Below are positions 1 to 12,639 of a DNA stretch of 64,000 nucleotides, in pieces. Within the stretch, counting starts at the first letter, position 1, and every line of letters starts with the position of its first letter. The stretch covers positions 62,565,501-62,629,500 of the forward strand of contig NC_090983.1 of assembly GCF_041146395.1 (NCBI RefSeq), in the 5' to 3' direction. Under the pieces are notes generated by a model. The model had not been told where the DNA came from and did not search any database. It saw nothing but the letters and a program-made list of their open reading frames with translations. The translations under genes were made by a program, and so were the position numbers. This DNA comes from Eulemur rufifrons (lineage: Eukaryota > Chordata > Mammalia > Primates > Lemuridae).

Positions 1-2477
1 GCTAATTGAAAGAAAACAATGTATTCTCTCTTAATACCAGTACTCTCAGGAAAAGATGATAGAGAGATAGATAGATACATACATACACATTCCTCTATAA
101 CAATTCAAAATTTTCTTGATATTATGACTATAACTCATTATTCTTTATTTTATACAATTTGATACTTTACATAGGAACAGCAAAGACAGTATACAAACAC
201 AGCATGTAAATTCCTTAAATTGTATAGTCAATAAATCAGTCATTCTTTTGACTAACAATTTCTAAGTGCCCGTTCAGTATAAGTCACTGCTACGCTATGA
301 GGCTAAAGAGGAAATAAAGATATACTTCCTACTCTTAAGGCTCTTACTCACCAGGAAAATGTAAATGTTGACTATGTCAATCATTCAATTAGGCAAGTCA
401 GTCCTGGCAATCCAAGTAGTGACAGATGTCATGGCCAGATTACTCCAGAATCCAGGTCAGCAACTGAGCCACCACAAGTTTCTAGTGGTCATAAGTCAAA
501 TATGTTAAAATTTCGTTATGTAAACAATATGAAAATCAGTGGTAGTCTCATTTTCTTCAGTTTTTACTTTATTCAAAGATATTTGGCCCTGAATTTTAAA
601 TAATTCCTATTGATTATGAACTATATGCTGTCTTAGTATTTATTATTCGTAATCCAATTAAAATTTTTTCAGTGATCTCAAATATTTTGCTTGACTATGT
701 GTTTAGGAACATAGTTTATTTAAGGAAATACATATTAATTTTGCCTCGGTGCACATGGATTCAACTTTTTCATATATTTAATTATGTTATTTAAGTTAAA
801 TGTTCACCTAGGTCAGACATGCTATTTTATTCACAGTCTTACTCTGTTTGTTATACCATTTATAATATAGAGAGATGGAGAAATCAGTGGCCAATCACAG
901 ACCTCTACAGTAACTGCAGCTAGCCCTGGGTAAATCTAGCGTGCAGTGCACTCTCAATGTTCTTAGATGCTGGAGACATGAAATCCTTCATGCTGAGTGC
1001 CTCTGGAAGAATGTGAGAGGATAGACTGCAGTTACCCCATAGGCGTAATCCCTATGGCTGAGAAGCCGCTCTCAAGACTATAAGAAAATTCACTCACTAA
1101 TTAACAAATATTTTTATTTGCATGCATTCTATAAGCAAGATCTTTCAAATTGCCACCATGTAGGAACTCAGGGACAACATATTTTTAAAATTCTTGTCTC
1201 TGATTGGTACCACATAGAGTAAGGAAGACAACTCACTCCTGGGCTTTTGGAGAAATAATGCAGCATAAGCATTGAAGTTCCCTCCATTTATATCCCCTCT
1301 ATTTCCTGTGTTGATAATTGTCTTTTCAACTAATTACCTTTAATGTTTACACCACGTGGTGTTATACAGGCTGGGTTATTCTCATTTTTTTAAAAACCCT
1401 GCATTACAGAAATCTTTCTTAATGTTCCCAAAATGTGTGTAGTTGAACTTGTCCATGCAGTGATAGCACCTATTCCTAATCAGAGCGCTGCTGGCTTACA
1501 ATTCAGGTAAATTGGCCCAAATACTATGACTAAATTTGTTGTGTCACAGCATCCATTGCTCATCAAACTTTACTTAGATTACCCTATATCAGACATGTCA
1601 ATCACTTACTTTTGCAGATAAAAGAAACTTTGTATCCTCAATTACAAGAAATAAGGCAATTTACTTCTTGACATTCAGAATTCCAGTTTTCTTTCATCGT
1701 GTTTGATACTCCTTTTTCCACAAAATAGTGGCAAAAACTTCAAAAATTTGTTTTATGATTATTAGTAGTATTATAATTATTTTATAAGACTTTAGACATG
1801 TGTTACATGGGCTATAAAATGTGATGTTTACATAAGGCCTTCATCTAAACATGCCAAAAGTTTCTGTGGGTACCCTGTGTCTCTAAATATTTATTAACCT
1901 AGTTAACAAATGGCCTGTTTGCTGACATTTTTGCTCAATCGTTTTTCCCACAGTTAGCCTTTTGTATTGGAGTGCAATTAAAACTGCACATCATAAAAAT
2001 AGTATATACTTATTGAAAATTGAGCTAAACAATCACATATTAATATAAACAAAATTTCCCCACAACCACAATACTCCACAGTTAACAACAATGATACCCA
2101 AAGTTGAAGCACAATATAACTAGGTTGCCTCTGAGTCCTCTCTCTGGGGCAGGATCACATTCAAATGAATTTGACTTGATCACCAAGATTGTATATATAT
2201 GATTGTATATAGATTTTAATTTCAAATATGTACTGGGATTCCCACAGCAAGATTTCTTACAAGTTTCTTTCCCCCAGGTGACCAAAGACACTCATCTTCT
2301 CTCACCTTACACACAACTCGGTCTATGTCTTTTTGTTTCAGCTCCTCCCCTACTTTTCTGGATTGATTCTGTCATTTTATTATAGTTTTTTCTCTTTCTA
2401 ATATAAATTATCCAATGTAATCCCCACCCCTGCAGCTCTTTCTACCTATTATCCTAAATGCACAACAGAATACTAAA
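1..2477. other. Non-coding stretch, no recognised element
   Basis: AT-rich sequence with no gene, Alu, L1 or MIR that I can recognise. It includes a short GATA/CATA-type simple tract at about 55-92 and a 14-bp perfect palindrome around a CACGTG E-box at 1349-1362. Open frames here are short and look random. Confidence 0.6.
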
Positions 2478-2489
2478 AAGCTGGTAACA

Positions 2490-2747
<258 letters not shown>

Positions 2748-2987
2748 GGCTGATAACAAAACCCTATAAGGGGGTGGTGGGGTTGTGAAGATCCTTACAT
2801 TAATCTTTTTCATTTTGGTTACCTAATTTTACTTTTTAAATCCTGTAATAACAATAAAGCATCTTTTGCTTTAAAAGGGGATTTTGCTGCCTGAATCTCC
2901 ATTCTGCCTAAGGCAGCTGTACCTCTAAAATTCATCTCCCACTGCTGCTTTCACCCCCTGCCAGCTCCTACTTACCTAGAATGAAGA

Positions 2988-3252
2988 AATAATAATAGAA
3001 TAATGGGCAACATTTGTTGAAGACTTATCACATGCTGGGTAAAGTTCTAAATGCTTTATCTGCATTAACTCATTTAATCTTCACACAACTCTGTGAGGCA
3101 AGCACTTTTTTTTCCACTTCTTTTGTAGATGAAAAATCAAAGGTCCCAAGGGTCTAAGCCTATTACCCCAAGTCATGAGACTAGTAACAGAACCATGATT
3201 TGAACTCCAGGATTTAGAATTAAGTCTACACATTTAACCACCATGCTACTTA
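2988..3252 (-). mobile_element. MIR SINE, near full length
   Basis: Read on the plus strand this is the reverse complement of the MIR consensus. In order it shows a 'tttgttgaagacttatcaca' start, 'tgctgggtaaagttctaaat', 'actcatttaatcttcacaca', a degraded 'gatgaaaaatcaaagg' core, and the 'tttgaactccaggatt' and 'aaccaccatgctact' end. MIR is an ancient tRNA-derived mammalian SINE, so the heavy divergence is expected. Confidence 0.85.
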
Positions 3253-3407
3253 AAACTATCTGAAACTTCCTTTGATGGGATGATAGGAATTATTACACAA
3301 CTGACAATGGAATTAGAAATTAGGAGAAAACTTTAGAAACCGGTAAAGCATGCAATTTCAAATTTATGAATTGGTTATTTCTGATATTTTCCACTTAATT
3401 TTTTTTT

Positions 3408-3470
3408 TTACCGAGGTTGACCAAGGCTGAGAACAAGGAAAGTGAAACCACAGATAAGAGAGGACTACTA
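3408..3470. mobile_element. Candidate Tigger-type DNA transposon end
   Basis: The segment 'gtgaaaccacagataagaga' followed by 'ggactactata' resembles the terminal part of Tigger-family (TcMar) elements. Only about 60 bases match, and the other end was not found. The assignment rests on remembered consensus and is tentative. Confidence 0.35.
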
Positions 3471-3564
3471 TACTGCATCTCAAATGTTCCTCAATTTATT
3501 AGGTCAAAAGATAATGAATGATATTGGCTAACACATTGTGTAATCTAGGTGAATTCATTGTTCA

Positions 3565-3763
3565 AATAATTTTATAAACATTAAATCATTTAATATTTAT
3601 CTTAATCCCATAAGGCAGTATTGTCCACATTTTATAGGAAACTGAGATATAGAGAGGTTGTATAACTTGTGCAAGGTGAAATGAATAGTTCACAGAGCTG
3701 GGCTTTGAACTCAAGTAGTCTAGCTCTGGAATCCATGTTCTTAATCTTTGCACTAAACCATAT
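3565..3763 (-). mobile_element. MIR SINE fragment
   Basis: Reverse-complement MIR signature: 'aaatcatttaatatttatct', 'cataaggcagtattgtccac', 'ttttataggaaactgagata', 'agagaggttgtataacttgt', then 'gctgggctttgaactcaa' and 'tccatgttcttaat'. This order is diagnostic even though individual bases have drifted. Confidence 0.82.
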
Positions 3764-3769
3764 TAAGAG

Positions 3770-6360
3770 GAACTTGAATTACATCATTGTTTTTCAGTAT
3801 GTGTCTACAATATTAGCAGGTCACATATGAAAAGCAATTCTACAGTCAAACCAGTTTTTTTTTTGTTGTTGTTGAATTATAAGATTCTTTAATAAGAAAA
3901 TATGTAATATAAATCTTATTCAAGTATGAATCAGTACCATTAGGTTAAGCCATATGAAATTGCTAATATTCAACCATTTTAGACTTAAAACAAAGGACAA
4001 CAAAAGACAGGTTATAATATACAGTATCTCTAGGCAAATGGTTCATTGCAATGCAAACATTTCAGAAAATTCTTAATAAAGTAAAGCTGTGAGTAATTGA
4101 CAAATATTTGCTTCTCAGAAAACTTGGAAGTATGGGAAGACATCTTCAGCTTTTCTAGGTTAATGTTATGGAAAACCACCATGACCTATTAGAATCACCA
4201 CATATGAAAAACAGAATACAGAGCTAGATAATCTATGAAATTTTCAAAAACCACCTTGTGACTTATAATGCAAAAGATGTTTTTGAGCACAAAAACTCTA
4301 TCAAAACATATTGTTTTCTAACCATCTCAGCCACAAATAATGCAGGAATTTTTCTGAAGTCAAAATTAACTTACTCTTTTTCATCTTTGGACTGATTGGG
4401 ATCATAGAATAAGAATATGAATTATTCCCCTAGTGCCTAGTTGTTTTAAAGAATAGCAATCTATAGAACAACCACAACAAAAGTCCGTGAAACAGAACGT
4501 ATGAAAGGCAAAACCAGGACTCAAAGGACAAATTCTATACCACTATTCCTTATTTATTTCCTAGTCACATCCCCTAATAGCTTTTGATTCGCTGGGCATC
4601 TATAATCAGGACTTTTTATTCTTAGGAGATTTACTACCAGGTTTTATGACCAGTTACAACTGGCCTCTCAGTGGCACATACATACATATAAATTAGAAAA
4701 TTTAGCATTGCATTCCAGGAGTGTAGCCATTAAGAGACAAAATTTTAGAACTAGAAAAAAACTCAGAGCTCAATTCCTTCTTTTACCCTATCTCCAAAAA
4801 AGGACAAAATTGAAACCAAGGGAGGCACTAAGTTTCCTTTGGTACACAGCTCTTTAACTAAAACTATTGTGTTAAGAGGAAACCAATTTAAATTCATTTG
4901 ACATCTGCCAGGCTTGAAAGACCTGTTTAATGACACTTGCTGTTTGTTTCCAATAAAAGAATGAACAAAATAGTTACGTTAGACACAAAGAAACTATTCT
5001 CTTCCATATATCCCATTGTGATCAGGTGGCTAATATGCTTTCCCTTTTCCCTCACTGGCTCCCACAAGCAAAGCCTGAATATCATCATATGAAGGGGTGG
5101 TACTGACCCAGTTTTGATACTCCCTCCCCTGATGTTTTATATGAATGCAGAGCTGATCACACTTATCAGAAAGGCAAAACTCCTAAGAGCAGCCAACACA
5201 GGAGTACTGTATATTTGATAACTATCCATGAGAATGGCAGTTAATTTTTAGGAGTTTAATTTAAGCATTTCTGCAGTTTCTAAAAGTAAGTGAGAGAATG
5301 AATAGAACAGAATGTTCTTATTTTGCAAAAATAGAATAGCAAACTCTATATCAAGAGAGAAATTAGACTGAATAGTCTTTAAAAAGACACACATGCGAAG
5401 TGGCAAAAGGAAAATTCCCTTTAATAGCAATTTTTTTTTTTTTGGTATTTTGGTTACTTTTCTCATAGGAGATATATTTGCATGATGCATGTAACTAATA
5501 ATGATACAGAGAATAAGGCAAATTGATTCTTTAACAAATATAACTAAATAAATGACTTCAATTTTGCTAAAACAAAAGTCAATGGCTACTTTGTATACTG
5601 AACCACCTCTGAAGTAAAACAAAGTTTAACATAAAATTTCAGCCTCTGGAGCAATTTAACCAGCTAATAATATTTAATCTTTTTGCTTTTCTATACATAT
5701 ACACACTGACACAGAATAAGTGCTAAATACATACTTACTGAGTTTATTTGAAGACTGTGACTTAAATACATATGTAGATAATAATCTTGTGTATTTTTTA
5801 TCCAGCCACAAAGCAAATTAGTATATAATCAATTGTCAAGAAAAATGTATCAAGCATAAATTATTTACAAAACCTGGGAGGAATATATGTAGGCTGACAA
5901 TATCTGCTAAAATGTTCCAGCCCTCTTCCTCTTCCCCATGTTGGAATACAAAGTGAGTGAAGTTGTTCAGTGTGTCAGAGCAAAGGAGTATTCTGTTGAG
6001 AAGCATGGCAGTGTGTTCGGGCTCTTCACTAGGCTAGAAGATTTTTGCCAGCAGCGACACACCTTTAGTATCCCCCATGCCGTGGATCATTCTTACATAT
6101 TCTCTGATTTTAAAGATGATTATACCCAGGTTTTGAAGCAGAGGAAAAACACGAAATTACAAAATAAAATTATAGAATTGCCTCTGTAAAAGCCACAAGG
6201 TTCAAAACTAGCAATGTCCTTTGGAGGCAATGAAAGTTGCTCAACCAAAAGAACATATACATACACTTTTTAAAAAGGTGAGAAATGAAGGAAAACATGG
6301 GATAGGGTAATTCGGTGGAGGCATTTGTAAGTGAGAGAAAGAGGTTTGGGACATTTATAT
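3770..6360. other. Non-coding stretch, no confident element
   Basis: AT-rich DNA without a recognisable gene. At 4735-4840 there is a faint match to the 'agaactggaagggacctcag' pattern of ancient CR1/L3-type repeats, too weak to call. A 124-codon minus-strand open frame (5248-5622) is AT-driven, hydrophobic and resembles nothing I know; I treat it as chance. Confidence 0.55.
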
Positions 6361-6362
6361 TT

Positions 6363-6476
6363 GAAGTAACCATATGTCCCCATTGACTGGGGTAGTCCCA
6401 GCTTATGCCTTTTGTCCTAGCATAATAATAACAGAATTTCTGTTTCTCAAATATGTCCCAGTTAGGATAATCTATC
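6363..6476. mobile_element. Candidate small DNA-transposon relic
   Basis: Contains 'gtaaccatatgtccccattg' near one end and 'atatgtcccagttaggataa' near the other. This resembles a MER-type nonautonomous transposon whose ends read 'accatccgtccc'-like motifs. About 110 bp, degraded, no target duplication identified. Confidence 0.35.
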
Positions 6477-6785
6477 ATGCTTATGCTGGGTATTAGAGAT
6501 TTCCTGTATTATTTAGCAAAGGAATTATGTGACAGAGGGTCTGCAGTAGGAAGATTATTCTATGATTTCTTGGCACCTGAAAAAGAGGATGCAAGAAAAA
6601 CCATTAAGGAAACTTTACCATTTGTATAGACCTGAATTGACTGTTACTCAGTGATTAGAAGACAAATAATGAGAAGAATCCATAAGGCCTCATAAAGGAA
6701 TAATGAATTTTTAAATGATTTAAAATAAAGTATGAGGATAAAAGATCTCAAATGTGGATATTACTTTTAAATTTGGGGGACTTTG

Positions 6786-7088
6786 TCCAGGCACAGTGGA
6801 TCACATGCCTATAATCCCAGCACTTTGGGAGACCGAGGTGGGAGGATCACTTGAGGCCAACAGTTTGAGAACAGCCTGGGCAATATAGCAAGACTCCTTT
6901 TCTAAAAAAAAAAAAAAAAAAAAAAATAGCCAGGTGGTATGCAACTGTAGTTTCAGCTACTGGGGAGGCTGAGATGGGAGAATCACTTGAACCCAGGAGT
7001 TTGAGGTTATAGTGAGCTATTATCGTGCCACCACACTCTAGCCTGGGCAACAGAGTGAGAAACTGTCTCTAAAATTAATTAATTTTCA
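6786..7088 (+). mobile_element. Old dimeric Alu (AluJ-like)
   Basis: A full two-arm Alu beginning 'tccaggcacagtggatcaca' with a central A tract of about 23 bases and a right arm ending 'gagtgagaaactgtctct'. It lacks the expanded strepsirrhine linker and is more diverged than the 23150 copy, so it is probably older. The duplication ggactttg (6778-6785) and ggactttgg (7089-7097) marks its borders. Confidence 0.9.
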
Positions 7089-7383
7089 GGACTTTGGAAA
7101 TGGCATTGTTAGTAACAGGGTTGAAATATTGGAAGAAAAATATTTTTTAAAAAAATGAGAAGTCCACCATCTAAAATATTGTCAGGCAAGCCAAAGAAGT
7201 TATAAGATGCTCTAATGCTCAACAAGTAAAGGTCTAATGAAACAGGAAATCCACAGTTGAAATCACCAGCATGTAAATGATTTTGCATGGATCTTAAAAT
7301 TTCTGGACCAAATTGACCTTTAATTTCAGATCTTTAAGATCATGACATTCAACATCTTCACTGTAGAATTAAAGATATACATA

Positions 7384-7411
7384 TCCTCTCTCTCTCTCAT
7401 ATACATGTGTT

Positions 7412-7446
<35 letters not shown>
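7384..7446. repeat. (CT)n and (TG)n microsatellite
   Basis: A (CT)n run at about 7385-7398 is followed, after a short spacer, by an uninterrupted TG run of about 31 bases (7416-7446). This is a typical dinucleotide microsatellite and likely to be length-polymorphic. Confidence 0.95.
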
Positions 7447-7448
<2 letters not shown>

Positions 7449-7449
7449 T

Positions 7450-8300
7450 GGATCTGAGGACTAGCCATGCATCTCTTAGTCCCATATTTTGGACTTAGTT
7501 CTCTTTTAATTCAGCAGTTTCCTTAGAACAAGTGTGGTAAAATCCCAAAAGTTTAAAGTTTAATAAGTATTATACATAATCTAGATATTTATGCAAATTC
7601 CTTATACCCCTTAAAAATAAGGGATAAAAATAAATAAAAGTTACATAATAAGTAATAACAAATTAGATTTCCAAGCTTTATGCTCTGGAACAATGTCTGT
7701 GGGACAAGATCAGTTTGATTACTGTGAAGCAATTTCTAGAATCCAGAGATTAATTTGCAACATCAACAAAATATTTGTCAACAAATACTTAAGGCAATGG
7801 AGAAGGATTTCACCAGTGATAGGGATACATACTGGCTTATCTATAAAAAGGATCCCTTTATGAGAAGGTTATAATTGCCCTCTGTTTTGTTTCCAGGTTG
7901 TCTTGTCACAGAGGAAACCATTAATAGATCAGCTGTCATGTGACACTGATTTTGGAAGGTTTTCTAGAGGGAGACCAGGGAAAAGGAATTGGTTTTTTGG
8001 AAGAATTGAGCCTTGGACCAAGGGCTAATTCTGCCTGTTGTTCCATCTTGGGAAAATTATTTTTTAAAAAAGATAACTACTTCTCAATGAACTTTCCAAT
8101 ATTACCCTTGGTCTTTTGTCCTGACTTCCCATGGGATATACCCAGTTAATGAAATTTTGATATTTTCTAACCTTGTACTCACTCTCTTAATAATATTTTT
8201 TCAGGTCTTTTTTATTTCTTTGGTACATATCTTAAAGTGAAGTATATCATATTTCTTAAAATGGGTAATTTTTTCTTAATTAATGACTTTATACTTTACA
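7450..8300. other. Non-coding stretch, nothing recognised
   Basis: Unique-looking AT-rich DNA between a microsatellite and L2 relics. No gene, SINE or LINE could be identified; the short open frames are not convincing. Confidence 0.5.
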
Positions 8301-8309
8301 TGGTTAATG

Positions 8310-8400
8310 ACTGAATAGCCTAGCACAGCTCTGATACACAATAATTGATGAAGAGTAATTGAACGAATGAATAAATGAATGGATAGACAGATGAGATGAA
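8310..8400 (+). mobile_element. L2 LINE 3' end fragment
   Basis: 'cctagcacagctctgataca' leading into 'aataattgatg' and a GAATGAATAAATGAATGG-type tail matches the pattern at L2 3' ends ('cctggcacatagtaggtgct', 'caataaatatttgttgaatg'). It is short and diverged. Confidence 0.5.
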
Positions 8401-8427
8401 CATTCAACAGAAGCTATCCAAGATAAT

Positions 8428-8545
8428 TTCCTTAAGGACAGCAACTTTTTGCTTTTCATGTCTTTGTCCCTAACAGAGCCTAGAAGATTGATTTACCCAT
8501 GCCAGAATTTTAACAAATGTTTCCTGAAAGAATGAATTAAACATT
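8428..8545 (+). mobile_element. L2 LINE 3' end fragment
   Basis: A second L2-like tail follows closely: 'ggacagcaactttttgcttt', 'ccctaacagagcctagaaga', then 'aacaaatgtttcctgaaaga' and 'atgaatt'. Two L2-type ends in the same orientation may reflect tandem insertions or local duplication. Confidence 0.55.
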
Positions 8546-8549
8546 CATG

Positions 8550-9425
8550 AATAAATAGGTTACTAAGCCATGGCAACACTGCTTGGTCTAATATCTTCTA
8601 ATCTAGATAATCTACCCTTTTGCATCCCCATTTAATTAATCAATATGATACTGTGTCTTAAAATTGGTTTGTTGTGTTGGATAGTTTTCCACACCTCTAG
8701 TGCCTATAGAAGAGAATCAGAGACATTTATTAAGCTAATTTAGTTAGTTTGAGGAAGGAGTCATGTGCTCCATCAATCCATTAACATCCGCAATCATAAA
8801 CCTATAAATTTGTACAGACCACAGGTAACAAAAGACAAGATACAAAAGAATTTTTAAACCAAATATGGCAGTTTAAAATGATTAGAATTTAAAAATTAAG
8901 ATAATTTCATTTTGCCAAAATAAAATTAGATGTAGTTTTATTTTCAAAGCAGTACTTAATGTTTTTTTAAACTAGTGATTCCTTTGTAAACATTTAAATT
9001 AAAATCTATGTAAACATGTTTGTGTCATGTACAACACTGCAGACATGGATGGGATTACAGAACTACTGAACTTTCCTCTTTAGAATGATTCTCTATAGTT
9101 TTAAGCAGAGAAGTAAATGGCATTTTGGGAGGTGGAAATTAGGGTACTTTTCTAAGTAGAAATACATTTTTCATTGTAATATAAACTCTACAAATGCTTT
9201 CTATCATTATGCATTTTCCCTATGTTAAAGAGAAATCTCAGGACAGAGGTAAACTCTAATGACTTTTATAGAATTTGCAATTCTAACCTACTTTTTTATC
9301 CTGCTACCCAACTCAAGTTTCAACCTGCTGTAAAGAGAGTGAGGATGAGGCCAATGACAAATCCTGTAGAAGGACAAAGAGTCTAAAATAGTTGATGATG
9401 TAAGAACACTGCAAGGAAATTTAAA
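8550..9425. other. Non-coding stretch, nothing recognised
   Basis: AT-rich unique sequence with no gene or repeat that I can support. Confidence 0.5.
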
Positions 9426-9429
9426 CATC

Positions 9430-9590
9430 ATGCTGACCTGCTCATTTTACAGATGAGGAAACAAAGACCCAAGGAAGTTAAAAGTGATACTTGGCCAAAG
9501 TCATACAACTAGTTAGTGACACATGAGGAAAAACATGCAAGTTTTCTAAAGTCCAGCTTGTCTACAATACCAGCTATGACATGTTAGTTG
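9430..9590 (-). mobile_element. MIR SINE fragment
   Basis: Minus-strand MIR core: 'cattttacagatgaggaaac' is an excellent match, followed by 'gttaaaagtgatacttggcc', 'aaagtcatacaactagttag' and a degraded 3' portion. Confidence 0.85.
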
Positions 9591-10980
9591 TTTGATCTAT
9601 TTTTTACTTAAAAGATTTAGTATTCCCAAGTCTCATCTCTCCCCAAAGCCAAGTGTCTAAATGAGGAAGAAGATGTCATCCACTGCATTTTCAACCTTTA
9701 TAAAAGCTAGCATAGAAGGAACATAATGTTCAATATATATGAGATGGATGGAATTGAACTTCACTATTTTACCCCATGAGTTAGAAATTGAACTTTGGAA
9801 ATAGAGATCAGACTAATGTGGAAAAATGCAGTGATAAGATATGCCTGTCATAACCTATACATAATCAGAATCTTTGGCATTTTTAAAGAAATATACCTGA
9901 TTTCCACTCCAGCAAAACTTAAGACTGGAAGGCAGTTTAGAAAACCATAGTATTAGAAACTCATCTGAGCAATTTTCCTATCTCCAATTTAGTCACTTCT
10001 AGTTTAGTGTAAAATATAACATCATTTTGTTAATTACTTGAAAACTAACTTATAAGCAATCCAGGGGAAAAGTTGTACTTTTCTTGCCAGTGTATTTAAA
10101 GTATGGGTCATTAGTACATTTTTGCATGTGCATTCATAATTATAATTACATTCATAAACACTCTCCCAGAGGTAGGACTTTTTGCTGATCACAATCTTAA
10201 AAAGAAAAAAAAAATACAGTAAAGCAATCGGAGAGTTTAATAACCTTATTGTTTTACTACCTTAACAATAAATAAAATGACTCTAAATTACTCTGCATTG
10301 AGAGAGTGTTGCATAAATGATAAGTAATTATAACTAAAAGTATAATAGATACTACTTTCTCTGTGTGTAGAGTGTAATATGATTCTTAAGGTAGGATTAT
10401 GATTTTGCATTGCTACCTAGGCATTTGAGAACCTTAATAAATTTTTTAAACCTCAAGAGAATCTAACAAAGAATGCACAAGTCACTCTGACCACTGAGGC
10501 AAATCCTACCTAGATTTAAATTGTTAACTAAATCCTTTAAGTGATATATTTTTAATGTCTTTTCCTTTACGTAAATAGTCAGTAGAGTACAGCAATTGCT
10601 TGTTTGTTTATGATTATTAATAATATATTTATAGACAATGTTTGAAATGCTGAATAAGAAAATTAAAAGCACATAGTAGTTAATCTTGGTTCACAATGTA
10701 GAAGGCACAGCCATTTTCCATGATTATAAGAATCCATGTGTGAAATCTCCTCTAATTGTCTATAAGCTCCCTGGATACTGGTGCCTAGAAAAGACTTTCT
10801 TCATACAGAGGAAGACTCAGGGAGAGGAGTCTGAGTGAACAAAAACCACAGGTGGTGGTATACTTACGCTAGCTTGAGTTATTAACAACACACAATCTGA
10901 AGTTCAATAAAGAGTGCAAAATAAAATTCAGCTGTGTTAGAAAATAGCAGATCTGAATGACTGCTATAATTCTAAACTTT
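9591..10980. other. Non-coding stretch, nothing recognised
   Basis: AT-rich DNA with no gene, SINE or LINE that I can assign. Short open frames, such as one on the minus strand at 10463-10672, are not convincing. Confidence 0.5.
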
Positions 10981-10989
10981 CAAATATTT

Positions 10990-11890
10990 TGTGAATTTAT
11001 CTTTTTTTCCTTTTAAATTATGAAATGTTTTAAACGTACAAAAAAAGATAATGAACTTAATGAACACACTTGAACCTGCTACTCAGTTAAAGAAGTATAA
11101 CAATGCAAATACAGTTCAAGAGCCCTATCTAATAGAATTTTCTTCTCTTCCCACAACTTAAAAATAGTAACTATCCTAAATTTGGTGCTTATTACTCCCA
11201 TTTTGTTTTATACTTCAAATACGTGTATTCCTTAAAAAAATAAGCATCATTTTGTGTTATTAAATACTATCATATAGCATGTATTTTTCTGGAAATTGCT
11301 TTTTCTGCTCAATATTATGTTTTTAATATTTATCACTTTAATGTATGTAGTTTTAGTTCATTCATTCATATCACTAAATATTATGAGATGTATGAATATT
11401 CCATAATTTATGTAACTCTCCATCAGTTGAGAGGCTTTTAGCTAGTTTGTTGTTTCGTTTGCTGTTATAAACAGTGCCATTATGATTATTCTGGCATCTT
11501 CTTGTGCATATGTTTAAGACTTTTTATAGAGCAATGCCACTCAAAGTGTGGTTCATAGACCAATGTCAACCCATGAATTGTTAGTTATCTATGATGAAGT
11601 AAGTATAATTACCAAGAGTAAGCATATGAAAACTTTTCTAGCAATTTGACATTGCTACAACATCCATACATGTGATTTTTTTATCTTGCAAAATTATGGT
11701 TTTGCGGTGGATTAAACATTTTGAAAGTTTTTGAAACCACAGATCACTTAAAAAGCACTACTCTAGCCTATATACTTTGGAAAAGAATTGTTTTGTCATG
11801 AGTTATGGACAGCTTAATATTTAAGAGGTTGCCAATTATTCTTCAAAATGGTGGTGCAGATTTAGATTCCCACTAGAAATAGATGAGTCT
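10990..11890 (-). mobile_element. Ancient L1 (L1M class) 3' part, interrupted
   Basis: The reverse complement of the 3' portion of an old L1. Landmarks include 'tagttttagttcattcattc', 'atgaatattccataatttat', 'tctccatcagttgagaggct', 'tgctgttataaacagtgcca' and 'ttcttgtgcatatgtttaag'. The match stops at about 11527, where a hAT-like insert begins, and resumes at about 11765 with 'tagcctatatactttgga' and 'ccaattattcttcaaaatgg'. No reading frame survives. Confidence 0.7.
11528..11764. mobile_element. hAT-like nonautonomous DNA transposon nested in L1
   Basis: About 237 bp with imperfect inverted ends: 'agagcaatgccactcaaagt' at the left, and 'cacttaaaaagcactactct' at the right, whose complement begins agagtagtgctttttaagtg. 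It carries the 'ctcaaagtgtggttcataga' motif common in hAT/Charlie-type elements and interrupts the L1 exactly where the L1 match breaks. I could not define a clean 8-bp target duplication, and I do not know the family name. Confidence 0.5.
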
Positions 11891-12136
11891 CAATTTCTTT
11901 GTACTGTATTTACTTGGCTTTATGCTTATTTTTAAAAAAACAAACAAATTTTCTCATGGAGGAAGTTTCTATTTCACTTTCCTTGTACAATAGAATTAAA
12001 CACTCTATTTCTGTTCTGTTATCAATCCTTCAAAAGTTTTGCATGCATCCTTATCTAAATCACCCTCTCCCCTCTTATATGTTGTTGTTATCCAGTAGAT
12101 TTGTTCTATCTCATTTTTTGTCCTTAAAATTTATAG

Positions 12137-12322
<186 letters not shown>

Positions 12323-12378
12323 TAACCAGTTTTTTGTTTCAATACCTTTGGAGCAGTACCTTTAGAGAAAATCTAGGT

Positions 12379-12488
12379 TGATGCTGGGCATGATGGCTTA
12401 TGCCTATAATCCTAGCTACATGGGATGTGGGAGGATCACTTGAGGCCAGGAGTTTGAAACCAACCTTGTCTTGGGAAAAAAAAAAAAT
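12379..12488 (+). mobile_element. Alu left-arm monomer or fragment
   Basis: 'gctgggcatgatggcttatg', 'ggaggatcacttgaggccag' and an A run. About 110 bp, one arm only, resembling a free left Alu monomer or a truncated Alu. A short direct repeat ggttga (12376-12381 and again 12490-12495) flanks it. It faces away from the reverse Alu about 57 bp upstream. Confidence 0.7.
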
Positions 12489-12639
12489 GGGTTGAAACAT
12501 AGAAAGAACAGTATATTTTTGAAAGAGAGTTATAATTTTAAACAGGACTTATAGAAAGAAAAATGAAAAATTTAAAATCCAGTGGAAAGCTTAAATAATA
12601 GGTTACAACAACAGGCTTCTGGAATAACTTTGTTCTTAG

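Noticed and set aside
5248..5622. 124-codon minus-strand open frame
   Set aside because: AT-driven, hydrophobic, with a lysine run and no domain or neighbouring gene signal; it looks like chance.
7384..7446. Dinucleotide repeats as a possible CRISPR-like array
   Set aside because: A simple microsatellite with no spaced repeats; CRISPR arrays do not occur in this kind of genome.
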